This document shows positions 26,721-36,257 of a stretch of DNA of 64,000 nt, piece after piece (position 1 is the stretch's first letter; each line of letters starts with the position of its first letter). The stretch lies in assembly GCF_006228385.1 (NCBI RefSeq), contig NZ_CP039852.1, positions 1,178,001 to 1,242,000 of the forward strand. Reading direction: 5' to 3'. Below the pieces are notes generated by a model, which was not told the DNA's origin, searched no databases, and saw nothing but the letters and a program-made list of their open reading frames with translations. The translations under genes and the position numbers were made by a program. The DNA is from Salinimonas iocasae (GTDB lineage: Bacteria; Pseudomonadota; Gammaproteobacteria; Enterobacterales; Alteromonadaceae).

Positions 26721-27704
26721 CTATCGCCATCCGCTCAATTTTGCCTTGAACTTCATTGGTGTATCGCTGATATCATTGTGTACACCAATTCGCAGCAGCT
26801 TATGCGCATCAAAATTATGGGCGCTGTTAATGCCCCGTAGTGTGGTAACCGCAGCGCTGTAGTGTGACTGTACAAGCTTATGTGCCTCAGCTGAAAAATC
26901 CCCATTGGGAAAGCAAAAAGTAGTCACGGGTGCGCCTGTCATCTCCTGCAAAATGTGTTTGGCATCTACAATCTCTTCCTTAAGTAGTGCTTCACTCAGC
27001 CCTTCCTTAAGCCGGTAATGCCTGCGGGTATGGCTGCCTATTTCAACACCCATGGTGTCTTTTGCTTCAACCAGTTGTTCGGTAGAAATCATTTCAACAG
27101 GATTATTCTGTTTCGCAGGAATAGCCGCCAATGCCTGATAAATTTCATGATCAGAATGGCTCTTGAGGTGGTCGATAACCTGAGCGGCTTCATCCCTGCT
27201 CAGGGGAAGCGAGATGCGTTTATCAATAAGCCGCAGCAACGGCGCCCAGTCATCTGTGGGCTGTGCACCTTCTGCCAATAACAGCTGAAGCACCTTGTTG
27301 GGCCAGAAGGGGGCGGGTTTACCTAAAAAGTCTGTCACTACGTACAGCGTAGAGCGAAAGCCAAACTGCTTTAATACCGGAAAGGCGAACTCATAGTTGT
27401 CCAGCCAGCCATCATCAAAGGTTATCGCTACCGTCAGAGCGGCGCGGGTGCTTTCAGGTTGCGCCAGCCAGTCAGACACTGTCATTACCGGCACTTTTTC
27501 ATCGTGCAGGGTTTGCATATGCATAGCAAACGTTTTATCAGAGACTACCATACCAGGCTCTTCACGCTGATAGCGGGGGTCATTGACCGGTAGTACCCTG
27601 TGGTACATCAGAATAATCAGTTTTTTATTGCCGCGCCTGACCATCGACCAGCCCAGTGTACCGGCGACAAACGACAGGGTATTTTTTACTAATTGCTTAA
27701 TCAT
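26721..27704 (-). CDS. Polysaccharide deacetylase (NodB/CE4 family)
   Basis: The protein is 327 residues. IILMYHRVLP is the usual entry motif, AITFDDGWLDNYEFAFPVL holds the catalytic aspartates, and VEIGSHTRRHYRL the metal histidines. TFCFPNGDFS is the late strand. This is the third CE4 enzyme of the locus and differs from both others. It probably acts on a sugar of the repeat unit before export, since no signal peptide is evident. It lies five bases downstream of the ATP-grasp gene, so the two form an operon. Confidence 0.9.
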   Translation of the reverse strand: MIKQLVKNTLSFVAGTLGWSMVRRGNKKLIILMYHRVLPVNDPRYQREEPGMVVSDKTFAMHMQTLHDEKVPVMTVSDWLAQPESTRAALTVAITFDDGWLDNYEFAFPVLKQFGFRSTLYVVTDFLGKPAPFWPNKVLQLLLAEGAQPTDDWAPLLRLIDKRISLPLSRDEAAQVIDHLKSHSDHEIYQALAAIPAKQNNPVEMISTEQLVEAKDTMGVEIGSHTRRHYRLKEGLSEALLKEEIVDAKHILQEMTGAPVTTFCFPNGDFSAEAHKLVQSHYSAAVTTLRGINSAHNFDAHKLLRIGVHNDISDTPMKFKAKLSGWR

Positions 27705-27709
27705 AATAA

Positions 27710-28867
27710 TTACAGATAATGCTTAAGTTCAAACCAGAACGGGCCCATATCATCCATACGGTTGATCTCGTGACGGCGGTTACTGAACTTGGGTGTTAAA
27801 AAGGTGCCCACTGCATTCAGCTTTTCGCTGGTACTCAGATTTTTATCTTTAAGTTGCAGGTAAAGATTGTCCACATCGCCCAATAACCAGCGAAGTTGTA
27901 CGCCTTCTTTAAACCCACGATGGCGCTCGAGGGTTTTGTATTCACCGTCAAATAGCAGTTCGGGAAAGCTCACGCCGGCATCTATAGCAAGTTGCAGTGA
28001 TCCCCACAGCCGCGTATTAATTTCCATCAGGTAGGGCGTGCCATCGGCTGACACGCGAAACTCGACCATTGCCACACCGTGCCAGTTAACTGCATCAAGC
28101 AATGCCCTGGCGTGTTTTTCCATATCCGGGTTAATCGGCGCGCTGGCGCTCAGTACACTTACGCCACCTGAGGGCGGCTTTTCGCGCAGCCGTTTATGGG
28201 CAAAAAAGGCCTTTGCCTCGCCTTTCTGGTAATAGCAAAACACCCCAGCACCATGACCATCAATATATTGCTGAACCATAAACGGATGGTTATTGAAATA
28301 AACCTTATCTTCCGTTAATTGCTGTAACTGCGCTGCGTTGTGAACAATATGCACCTGGGTTTCCAGCCACTGGTTATCGACCAGTACCTTAGAAAGAGCA
28401 GGCTTTAACACACAGGGAAAACTGATGGCATCGTGGTCGATATCCGAGGCGCGCTGGCAGTACTGGGAAAAAGGCACCGGTACACCCAGTGATTCGGCCA
28501 GATGATTAAGCGCAGACTTATCACTTAAAGAAAGCAGTGTATCAATATCGGCAAAAGGCAACTTGCAGGGGGGCAGGGCATCACGGTGTTGAACCAGAGT
28601 GCGACTGGTGACTTCAGTCACGGGTAATAAAAAGTCAATCTCATACTTTATTACTGTGTCATTAACCCAGTTGAGGAACTTCTGCGTATCATCAGAAGGA
28701 TTTGGGCACGTCAGGTATTGATGACTATAGCGAGAGCATCCCGCCAGGGCCTGTTTGTGACGGTCAGTAGTAAAAACCTGAATGTCAGAGCGCTTTCCCA
28801 GCGCGCGGGTGGTTGCCAGTGCACTACGTTGTGCTGCGTCAAAAATTAATACTGCGGTTTTTTCCAT
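27710..28867 (-). CDS. ATP-grasp carboxylate-amine ligase-like protein
   Basis: The protein is about 385 residues. TAVLIFDAAQRSALATTRALGKR is the N-terminal pre-ATP-grasp strand, FPCVLKPALSKVL and HPFMVQQYIDGHGAGVFCYY the ATP-binding sheet, and VAMVEFRVSADGTPYLMEINTRLWGSLQLAIDAG the metal site with MEINTR. This is the carbamoyl-phosphate-synthase-like ATP-grasp type, which ligates a carboxylate to an amine; the substrates are unknown. I choose ATG 28867 over the upstream TTG 28879. It is the first gene of a two-gene operon with the deacetylase and diverges from a GT4. Confidence 0.83.
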   Translation of the reverse strand: MEKTAVLIFDAAQRSALATTRALGKRSDIQVFTTDRHKQALAGCSRYSHQYLTCPNPSDDTQKFLNWVNDTVIKYEIDFLLPVTEVTSRTLVQHRDALPPCKLPFADIDTLLSLSDKSALNHLAESLGVPVPFSQYCQRASDIDHDAISFPCVLKPALSKVLVDNQWLETQVHIVHNAAQLQQLTEDKVYFNNHPFMVQQYIDGHGAGVFCYYQKGEAKAFFAHKRLREKPPSGGVSVLSASAPINPDMEKHARALLDAVNWHGVAMVEFRVSADGTPYLMEINTRLWGSLQLAIDAGVSFPELLFDGEYKTLERHRGFKEGVQLRWLLGDVDNLYLQLKDKNLSTSEKLNAVGTFLTPKFSNRRHEINRMDDMGPFWFELKHYL

Positions 28868-28969
28868 GGCGTACAACAATGTCCAGTATGCAGCAAGGAT
28901 TTTGCTTGTTATCCTTGTCTTTAGTAGTAAAAAATAGGAAGTTTTTCGGCTAACGCCTTACACCTCATT

Positions 28970-30109
28970 ATGACCTATAAAATTATGCACTTGATTGACA
29001 CAACCGGCCCGGGAGGGGCTGAAGATGTGTTCATCACATTAGCCGATAAAATACGAGGCCTCAATACCGATTCTGTCGCCGTTATTCGTGGCGAGGGATA
29101 TGTGGCAAAGCAATTACGCACCAAAGGTATAGAACCGATCATAATTGACTCAAAAGGCAGCTTTAATGTCGGCTTCATTAAGTCATTGTGTCAGTTGATA
29201 AAACAGCACAATATCGGCCTTATCCAGTCACATCTGTTAGGCTCTAATGTTTATGCCAGTATTGTAGGGCTAATTACCCGAACGCCGGTAGTAGCAACTT
29301 ACCACGGTATGGTCGATGTGTCGCCAAATGAACGCTTCAAACGCCTTAAACTGTGGTTTATGCGAAACGGTATTGCTCGGTTTGTGGCGGTGAGCCATTC
29401 GCTGCAGCAAAAAATTCAGGAACACAACCTTTTAGTGCCTGAACGCACCAGTGTTATTTACAATGGCATCGACACAAGCCTGTACAGTACAACCCGCGTT
29501 ACTCGCTTGAAGCGCGAACTGGCTATCGATAACGATACATTTTTGCTGGGCGCACTGGGTAATGTCAGAAAATCAAAGCGCTACGATGTTCTGGTCGATA
29601 CCGTAAACCGCTTAAATCAGCGTGGCGTAAACGTGGCGGTGGTTATCGCTGGCGATCCGAAAGCATCCATTAAAGATAAGCTGGACGCGCAAATGCAGTC
29701 ACTGGGTGTGACCAATATCCACTTTATTGGTTTTATCGATGACACGGCAGAATATTTGCAAAACCTTGATGGTTTTGTATTAAGCTCAGACGCTGAAGGG
29801 TTTTCAATCAGTACCATTGAAGCCATGGCCACAGGGCTGCCGGTTATCGCCACCAAATGTGGCGGGCCGCAGGAAATAATCCAGAATGAAGAGCAGGGCG
29901 CATTGGTAGACATTAATGCAGACGCATTGGCCGATGCCATCGAGAATAGCATTAGCACCTGGCATGAACGTAAAGTGAACCAGCAAGCCATTGCGCGTGT
30001 ACAAGACGCGTTTTCTCAGTCGGCCATGGTGCGTGCCTACGCGCAGCTCTATAGTGCCGTAGACACGTCTTTTCCTTCGCAGGCAGTCAATGTGGAGCCA
30101 ATCTCTTGA
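28970..30109 (+). CDS. GT4 glycosyltransferase
   Basis: The protein is 379 residues. MHLIDTTGPGGAEDVFITLADKI is the family N-terminus. The donor domain has LLGALGNVRKSKRYDVLVDTV, IHFIGFIDDTAEYLQNLDGFVLSSDAEGFSISTIEAMATGLPVIATKCGGPQEII, with the E-x7-E motif. It likely forms one of the internal linkages of the repeat unit. The stop TGA overlaps the TTG start of the phosphatase gene by three bases (TTGA), so translation is coupled. It heads the operon running to 34455. Confidence 0.93.
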   Translation: MTYKIMHLIDTTGPGGAEDVFITLADKIRGLNTDSVAVIRGEGYVAKQLRTKGIEPIIIDSKGSFNVGFIKSLCQLIKQHNIGLIQSHLLGSNVYASIVGLITRTPVVATYHGMVDVSPNERFKRLKLWFMRNGIARFVAVSHSLQQKIQEHNLLVPERTSVIYNGIDTSLYSTTRVTRLKRELAIDNDTFLLGALGNVRKSKRYDVLVDTVNRLNQRGVNVAVVIAGDPKASIKDKLDAQMQSLGVTNIHFIGFIDDTAEYLQNLDGFVLSSDAEGFSISTIEAMATGLPVIATKCGGPQEIIQNEEQGALVDINADALADAIENSISTWHERKVNQQAIARVQDAFSQSAMVRAYAQLYSAVDTSFPSQAVNVEPIS

Positions 30110-30657
30110 GCTACAGTCAGTATATCGCCGATACCTACGGCTCCAAGCGCGGCCTGGCCCGTTATGTAAAGTTCAATATCAAAAAGCATTTGGGTGCCTA
30201 TAAAAATGCAGACGGCAGACAAATCAAAAACACAAAGCGGCTCATTTATGTTTGTAGTGGCAATATTTGTCGCAGTCCGTTTGGTGAGGCCGTAAGCTTA
30301 AAAGCAGGCTTTCCTGCTATCTCGTTCGGGCTGCATTGCCGGGGCGGCGACCCGGCCTTTGAAAAAACGCTGGATTATGCCAGTCGTCATGGCTACAACC
30401 TGGACCGCCACCGTTCCACTAAAATGCGTGATTACACGCCCCTTGTTGGTGATTTGCTTATTGTGATGGAACCGGCCCACCTGGATGAGCTGAACGCCCT
30501 TTACCCGAATGTAAATAAGGTGCTTATAGGGCAGTTTGCATCAAATAAAACGGTATATCTGCACGACCCCTTTAATACCAATCAAACCTTTTTCGATAAA
30601 TGCATGCAACAAATTGAAGAAGCCACGCTGTCGTTAATAACTACCATTAAGAAGTAA
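30106..30657 (+). CDS. Low-molecular-weight protein tyrosine phosphatase, Wzb-like
   Basis: The catalytic loop VCSGNICRSP (49-58) holds the nucleophile Cys50 and Arg56, and LHDPFN near the C-terminus supplies the acid aspartate. The protein would dephosphorylate the BY-kinase, closing the cycle that controls EPS assembly. At 183 residues it is longer than a typical 145-155-residue phosphatase because of a basic N-terminal extension of about 40 residues. The start is TTG 30106, overlapping the upstream GT4 stop. The kinase it presumably serves lies about 29 kb away at the left end. Confidence 0.88.
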   Translation: MSYSQYIADTYGSKRGLARYVKFNIKKHLGAYKNADGRQIKNTKRLIYVCSGNICRSPFGEAVSLKAGFPAISFGLHCRGGDPAFEKTLDYASRHGYNLDRHRSTKMRDYTPLVGDLLIVMEPAHLDELNALYPNVNKVLIGQFASNKTVYLHDPFNTNQTFFDKCMQQIEEATLSLITTIKK

Positions 30658-30663
30658 AATGTT

Positions 30664-31992
30664 ATGAAAACTCAGGCGCAAACCTTACATGATTCAGATT
30701 TTCTGTTTTTAAAGATAAAAAATCTTTGGATTTACTTTAAATCTGAATCCTTGGCATTTAAGAGCATTTGTGCCTATATGTTTGTGGAGATGTTCAGGCC
30801 ACAGTCGATATTTACGTTTTTAGATTTTTTACCGTGGGCCAAGGTTTTCCTTATACTTGCCATGGTGGGAATCTTTTTTGACGAAAGAGCCAAATTTAGA
30901 TTCTCGGGGATGCATGCTCTTTTGATTCTTTTCACGTTTGTAATAAACTTGTCGATAGTTGGTGCATTTAACAAAGATTGGTCTTTTGAATATTATTTTC
31001 TATTTATTCAATGGATAATAATATTTTTTGTTTTAACCACTATCGTAACAACTCGTGAGCGGTTCTATATACTTTTCTTGGTGTTTTTTCTGTGTGCGTT
31101 GAAAGTTGCTATCGGCACGTCGAAAAATTGGGCCATGCGAGGATTCGGTTTTACATCATGGGGGTTAAAGGGGCCTTCTGGGTATTTTGAAAACTCAGGC
31201 GAATTGGCTATTTTAATGCTTATCCTTTTTCCCATTGGTTTTTATCTGTATAGAGGGTTGAGACACGATGTACGAACCTGGGAAAAGTTAGTACTGCTTG
31301 CTGCTACGGTGTGCCCCGTACTTACGATTCTTGGAGCGAGTAGCCGAGGGGCCCAATTGGCGCTGCTTGTGCAGCTTTTTGTCATGTTTTGGCGGCAGAT
31401 TTTCAAACCCAAAGTTATCATCGGTATATTGGTAACCGGTTATTTAGGTTGGCAGGTACTTCCAGCCGAACAAAAAGAACGCTTTACAACAATTGGTGAA
31501 GATAAGTCCTCCATGCAGCGTGAACTGTATTGGGAGAACGGCTGGGAAATGATGAAGGATCATCCGGCGTTGGGGGTTGGCTACTTCAATTTCAGGCCTT
31601 ACTTTGAAACTTATTATCCCGAAGACGTTCTTTATGATTATGCGGAGCTACCGCATAATATATTCATCCAAATAGGAACGGATGCAGGTTTCGCCGGCTT
31701 ATTTGTGTATTTACTTATCATATCTACCTCCTTAATGAAAAAACGAATTACGTTTTTCTCGACCGACCAGGGGGGCGCTAAGAGTGATGCAATTTATCAT
31801 CATTTGTGGCCCGCACTGAAAGTAGGAATAATTGGTTTCGTAATAGCGGGCCAGTTTGTAACGGTAGGCTATTACCCCTTTTTGTGGCTTTCAATTGCGC
31901 TTCAGACAGCGCTAATTAATTCTACAAAATCTAAACGCGACAACTTTGTTACAAAACCTTTAAGAAGTATGACGAACAATGAACTACGATAG
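30664..31992 (+). CDS. O-antigen ligase/polymerase-like membrane protein (exosortase-A-associated type)
   Basis: The protein is 442 residues with 10-12 hydrophobic segments. The N-terminal YMFVEMFRPQSIFTFLDFLPWAK is typical of the XrtA-associated O-glycosylation-ligase group. ASSRGAQLALLVQLF and the periplasmic loop followed by LPHNIFIQIGTDAGFAGLFVYL are the ligase/polymerase (Wzy_C) motifs. It probably polymerises the EPS repeat or attaches it to a protein or lipid in the periplasm. It lies six bases after the phosphatase and overlaps the next GT gene by 14 bases. Base composition is more AT-rich than the genes to its left. Confidence 0.85.
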   Translation: MKTQAQTLHDSDFLFLKIKNLWIYFKSESLAFKSICAYMFVEMFRPQSIFTFLDFLPWAKVFLILAMVGIFFDERAKFRFSGMHALLILFTFVINLSIVGAFNKDWSFEYYFLFIQWIIIFFVLTTIVTTRERFYILFLVFFLCALKVAIGTSKNWAMRGFGFTSWGLKGPSGYFENSGELAILMLILFPIGFYLYRGLRHDVRTWEKLVLLAATVCPVLTILGASSRGAQLALLVQLFVMFWRQIFKPKVIIGILVTGYLGWQVLPAEQKERFTTIGEDKSSMQRELYWENGWEMMKDHPALGVGYFNFRPYFETYYPEDVLYDYAELPHNIFIQIGTDAGFAGLFVYLLIISTSLMKKRITFFSTDQGGAKSDAIYHHLWPALKVGIIGFVIAGQFVTVGYYPFLWLSIALQTALINSTKSKRDNFVTKPLRSMTNNELR

Positions 31993-32929
31993 TGTCTGGA
32001 TCACATGGGAGCGGCAACCAAGGAACCGCTCAATGGCGCAGTTGCTGGATGCTGACTACGAGGAAATAACATCAACGAGCGGTAGCTTTTCAAGGTATAT
32101 TTATTGTATTAAACAAACCGTTTCAGTTCTGAAGAAACGTTATAGTACCGTATTTGTACAAAATCCTTCGATAGTGCTTTCTGCTCTGGCGGTTCTGTTA
32201 AAGCCGATCTTTGGCTACAAGCTTGCTATAGACGCGCACAATGCAGGCGTCAGACCTAAAGAGGGCAAGAATAAGTTACTTCAAAAACTCAATCTGTGTA
32301 TTTTAAAAGGCGCTGATGTGGTTATCGTTACAAATAAACCGCTTCAGCAACTGTTAAATGATAAAGGCGTTACAAGCTGCGTTATGAGCGACCCTTTACC
32401 CACGCTTAAAAAAGCACAGAGTTCGGACTATTCTAATTTTATTTTTGTTGTCTGTTCCTGGGCTGAAGACGAGCCTATTGAAGTATATCTTGATACAGCA
32501 AAGCAACGCCCTGATATAAACTTTGTATTTTCAGGCAATTATAAGAAAAGATTGAAGGATAAAGAAATATCAGAACTCCCTGATAATATTATACTGGCGG
32601 GCTTCGTGAGTGAAGAAGAATACGTTGGTTTACTTAAAGATGCACTCGCGGTAATAGATCTGACCGAACGGGATGATTGCCTTGTCTGTGGCGCTTATGA
32701 AGCGATTTCGGCAACTCAGAAAGTTATTCTATCTGATACAAGGGTAAACAAAGAGCTGTTTGGAAACGCCGCTTTCTATACTAAAAATTCTACTACCGAA
32801 CTCAAGAAGAGTTTGGATGAAGCGCTTAACACTGACATCACTTCTCAGATAGAAAACTTCAAAACACAATATGATTCTCAACTCAGCGATGCAAAGTCTA
32901 AGGTGTTAGCTATTCTTCAGGCGGGCTGA
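31979..32929 (+). CDS. GT-B glycosyltransferase
   Basis: The protein is 316 residues. WITWERQPRNRSMAQLLDADY starts the acceptor domain. AIDAHNAGVRP and VVIVTNKPLQQLLNDKGV finish it, and the donor domain has FIFVVCSWAEDEPIEVYLDTAK, NIILAGFVSEEEYVGLLKDALAVIDLTERDDCLVCGAYEAISATQKVILSDT. The E-x7-E motif is replaced by CGAYEAIS. The enzyme is short for GT4 and divergent, so the family is GT4-like rather than certain. It overlaps the ligase/polymerase gene by 14 bases, so coupling is strong. Confidence 0.78.
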   Translation: MNYDSVWITWERQPRNRSMAQLLDADYEEITSTSGSFSRYIYCIKQTVSVLKKRYSTVFVQNPSIVLSALAVLLKPIFGYKLAIDAHNAGVRPKEGKNKLLQKLNLCILKGADVVIVTNKPLQQLLNDKGVTSCVMSDPLPTLKKAQSSDYSNFIFVVCSWAEDEPIEVYLDTAKQRPDINFVFSGNYKKRLKDKEISELPDNIILAGFVSEEEYVGLLKDALAVIDLTERDDCLVCGAYEAISATQKVILSDTRVNKELFGNAAFYTKNSTTELKKSLDEALNTDITSQIENFKTQYDSQLSDAKSKVLAILQAG

Positions 32930-32961
32930 CAAATCTTAGTTTCACGGTAAAAGGCAGTATT

Positions 32962-34455
32962 ATGAGACTTTTAGTTCAAACGGTGCTGACAGCATTTGTG
33001 CTTATATTGGTAAGTAGCAATGCCGAAGCTGTTAATCAAATACAACAATGGATGTATGAGGCTAAGATGCCAATGCATGCGGTATATCCACGACCTGACT
33101 GCGAGACAGAAAAACATGCAAGACACCGTTGGGCCCATTCGAACATGCCCTACGAAATTCCAGTTGGAGTTCAGGGTGGAGCCTGGCCATTCACTTATAC
33201 TCTAATTGAGGCCCCTGAAGGCGCAACAATAGGCAGCGAACCCAATTCTGATAACTACGGCGTGGTGTCTTGGAAACCTGCGTCCGATGCAACTGGCTCG
33301 CATACATTTCGCGTACGCGTTTCGGATAAAGCTGGTAATAATACTGATATTAACTGGACTACAACCGTCGACAACAGCAAGTTCGTCTTTATTGAAGATG
33401 GGTTTAGCGGGGATAAAAAAGGAACGATCTCGGAACCTCTCGAGGATATTAGTGACTGGTATCGCGGGGACAGGAATGATAAAAAATATCATAATAAAAT
33501 AATTGTATTCAGAGGTGGGGAATATGCGCTAATTGGTGGTGAAGACACTAATGGTAACGTACGCCTCGATACGCGCTCAAAAACGCCCTCACTTATAGGT
33601 TTTCCGGGGGAGGCAGCAGTAATAGATGCGTCCAGGGCGAAAATTTTAACCGACACTCGAAAAATGACGGATTTATTCATTGCAGATCTGCACTTTAAGG
33701 ATTCCAGGCAGGATGTAGGCAATGCGCATTTTTTCTGGGCTATAGGTAATGTCAGTCGTTCTACCTGGTGGCGAAACACGTTCGAAAATCATGGCATGGG
33801 AACAAAAGGCAATGATAACCCTGCCGGCGTTTTCATTTCAGGTCGCAGAGCGCACAAAAAGAATATTCTCTATAAAGACAATATTCACAACCGGTTTGAT
33901 AATGGCCGGGGAAATGGTTCATATGTCGATATTTACTATTCCAGCTATGTTCTCATTGAGGGCAATATTGCTCGCAATAGCGACAACAAATGTGGCTTCT
34001 GGGCTAAGGGTACAACCAGCTTTGTAACGATAAGAGATAATCATGCCTATGACAATATCACGAGCGGTGGTATTTGCGTTGGATATGGTAAAGAGTCTCC
34101 CGAGGTTCCTCATGACCATGAAATAGCATGGAACAGGATTGTTTTTAACGGCGAGTATAATCGTGCAAACGCACTATTGTTTTCAGGTCAAAAAACCTGG
34201 GACGGAAAACACTACAACTCTTATATTTACCGAAATACATTTGTAAATGGGCGTGTATGGATTCGATTCGAAGGTAAAAACAAGTACCAAGTTGACGGAA
34301 ATGTAATTGTGACGGACTATTCCGTGAATGAGACAGAAACAAAAACGTATCACCCAAATCTGATAGGTACGAAGTCTGACTTTATAGCGGATGATACCGG
34401 CAAATTAAAAGGCTATGCGTTAGATTACCAAGGTGAGGTCGGTTTCAAGTTGTGA
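32962..34455 (+). CDS. Secreted right-handed beta-helix protein with Ig-like domain
   Basis: The protein is 497 residues. A signal peptide (MRLLVQTVLTAFVLILVSSNAEA) is followed by an Ig/cadherin-like sandwich (about 60-140: PEGATIGSEP..SWKPASDATGSHTFRVRVSDKAGN) and then a parallel beta-helix (about 150-440) with repeated short strands such as VLIEGNIARNSDNKCGFW and VTIRDNHAYDNITSGGICVGYG. Helices of this kind occur in polysaccharide lyases and epimerases; no catalytic set is identified here. It is last in the operon with the polymerase and sits in the periplasm or outside, perhaps trimming or shaping the polymer. A strong terminator follows. Confidence 0.75.
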   Translation: MRLLVQTVLTAFVLILVSSNAEAVNQIQQWMYEAKMPMHAVYPRPDCETEKHARHRWAHSNMPYEIPVGVQGGAWPFTYTLIEAPEGATIGSEPNSDNYGVVSWKPASDATGSHTFRVRVSDKAGNNTDINWTTTVDNSKFVFIEDGFSGDKKGTISEPLEDISDWYRGDRNDKKYHNKIIVFRGGEYALIGGEDTNGNVRLDTRSKTPSLIGFPGEAAVIDASRAKILTDTRKMTDLFIADLHFKDSRQDVGNAHFFWAIGNVSRSTWWRNTFENHGMGTKGNDNPAGVFISGRRAHKKNILYKDNIHNRFDNGRGNGSYVDIYYSSYVLIEGNIARNSDNKCGFWAKGTTSFVTIRDNHAYDNITSGGICVGYGKESPEVPHDHEIAWNRIVFNGEYNRANALLFSGQKTWDGKHYNSYIYRNTFVNGRVWIRFEGKNKYQVDGNVIVTDYSVNETETKTYHPNLIGTKSDFIADDTGKLKGYALDYQGEVGFKL

Positions 34456-34488
34456 TTATTAATACTTGGCAAGGGCACTTATCAGAAG

Positions 34489-34518
34489 AATAAGGTGGCG
34501 TAAGCCACCTTATTTTTT
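34489..34518 (+). terminator. Terminator at the end of the EPS operon
   Basis: The stem AATAAGGTGGC / GCCACCTTATT (34489-34499 with 34504-34514) has a GTAA loop and a T-tract. It closes the 28970-34455 operon and overlaps the end of the decayed sulfotransferase gene on the other strand, so it may act both ways. Confidence 0.9.
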
Positions 34519-35195
34519 ATCTATTTCCAATGTTTCACTGGTTCGTTTCGAGAAGAAGTGAAACTTTGTTAGAAAAGTTTTTACATTCAGATGTATATTG
34601 AAAAAGGTATATCGAACTACTTTTTTTAATGAAAACGGGGATTCAACGGTTGGGTAGCCTAATTTAGATAATGCATTCTGGCTTCCAAAGCTAAACTCTG
34701 AAATAAGCTTAGGATCAATGCTCTTCCAACGGGCTATAGTTGAATTGTTATGGTCAGTGCCCAATTTTCCGAAAGCACTATTAGGTTTTCTGGGTTTAAG
34801 ACGGTCTCCAAATCATAATCGTCAAAGTTTGTACCTAAATGTAGAGCCATTTTTTTCAAATGACTTTCAGGAGATGAAAGGAAATCTTCATATCTTAATA
34901 GGTATACATTCTTATTTTCCCTATACTTATTATTGACCTTAGTCCAATTCATTAGGGTATAACTAAGTCTATCACTTTTAGATGTAAAAGGAGGTGGCGG
35001 GTTCACCCAACCCAATCTTTCCTGGGACAAGCTTACATCTCTCCCATCCCGTACCATCCAGATAAACTTCGCATTAGGGGCAACATGCAGTATTTCTTTT
35101 ATATATCCGACGTTAGCGGGCGTACTATCTACAATGTATCGTTTACCTGCTTTATCCGCCATTGCAGAAAGAAAATTGATGAGCAGTTCTGAGTA

Positions 35196-35226
35196 GCCGC
35201 GAATTCAACTCCGAAGTGCACCACTC
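35196..35226 (+). repeat. IS30 left inverted repeat
   Basis: The left end contains CGAATTCA, a six-base variable block ACTCCG, and AAGTGCACCACTC, which match the right end (in inverse) except in that block and at one outer base. Confidence 0.85.
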
Positions 35227-35232
35227 GCTAAA

Positions 35233-36183
35233 TTAGGCAGCCTTGCGTAATTCATTGAATACCGCAACAGGTTGCCTGAAGCCGAGGCACTTTCTCGGTC
35301 TGGCATTTAATGCCCGCTCTATTTCACTAATTTGCCTATCCGATACCGTCCGTAAATCGGTGCCTTTCCGGATGTACTGGCGCAGTAAACCGTTGAAGTT
35401 CTCATTCAGTCCGCGTTCCCATGATGAGTACGGATTCGCGAAGTAGATATTGGTTTTGAGCTTCTCAGCGACCAGCGCGTGGTCACAGAATTCGCTGCCG
35501 TTGTCCGCTGTGATTGTTCGGACATGACCTCGATATTTCCAGAGCATCCCAACCATGGCTCGGGCCACGTCTGCTGCGCTTTTCGCTGGCACTTTGCGTA
35601 TCAGGTAAAGCTTACTTTTGCGCTCGACTAAACTAACAATCGCGCCCGTTCCTTGCTTGCCCAGAACCGTGTCAGCTTCCCAGTCACCGAACCGCTTTTT
35701 CTTGTTCACGATAGCGGGACGATGCTCAATGCCAACGCGATTCGGGATAATTATCCGCTTCGCACGGTCACCTTTACGATACCTTCTGTGACTCTGGCGC
35801 AGCTGTTTGTACAACCTACCGCCACGTAATTTATCACGCTGGACGTAGCGATAAATCCATTCGTGACTGACGTGATGACCGATGATTTTACCTACACCAG
35901 CAATCTGCTCAGGGCTCCATTTCTGGTTCAGCCCGAACTCAACAAAGGTAATCGTCAGTTCAGATATCCTGAACTTTGCGGCCTGGCTGCGGCGCTTCAG
36001 TGCTTTTGCCTGAGCGACTTCCGGCAAATAGTGGTTATCCCGAATTCTATTGCGATTTACTTCCCGGCTGATTGTGCTGTGACTCACGCTCAGACGTTTT
36101 CCGATCTCCCGATAACTGAAACCCTCGCGTAAGTAGGCCTCAATCTGGTATCGTTGTCCCTCGATCAACTGCTTGTAACTCAT
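35233..36183 (-). CDS. IS30-family transposase
   Basis: The protein is 316 residues. An N-terminal helix-turn-helix (about 20-42, REGFSYREIGKRLSVSHSTISREV) precedes the catalytic core: GDWEADTVLG (Asp171 region), TITADNGSEF (Asp227) and RGLNENFNGLLRQY (Glu261), the DDE triad with the IS30-specific spacing. NARPRKCLGFRQP near the end is also typical. The frame is uninterrupted, so the element is probably active or recently so. The start ATG 36183 is supported by the HTH position. It lies inside the sulfotransferase pseudogene in the same orientation. Confidence 0.96.
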   Translation of the reverse strand: MSYKQLIEGQRYQIEAYLREGFSYREIGKRLSVSHSTISREVNRNRIRDNHYLPEVAQAKALKRRSQAAKFRISELTITFVEFGLNQKWSPEQIAGVGKIIGHHVSHEWIYRYVQRDKLRGGRLYKQLRQSHRRYRKGDRAKRIIIPNRVGIEHRPAIVNKKKRFGDWEADTVLGKQGTGAIVSLVERKSKLYLIRKVPAKSAADVARAMVGMLWKYRGHVRTITADNGSEFCDHALVAEKLKTNIYFANPYSSWERGLNENFNGLLRQYIRKGTDLRTVSDRQISEIERALNARPRKCLGFRQPVAVFNELRKAA

Positions 36184-36257
36184 GGTAATACTCTAATTGT
36201 TTGGCGACTTTAGAATACCACCAACAGGCAGTTGATCATCTATCACCCGTTAACCAT

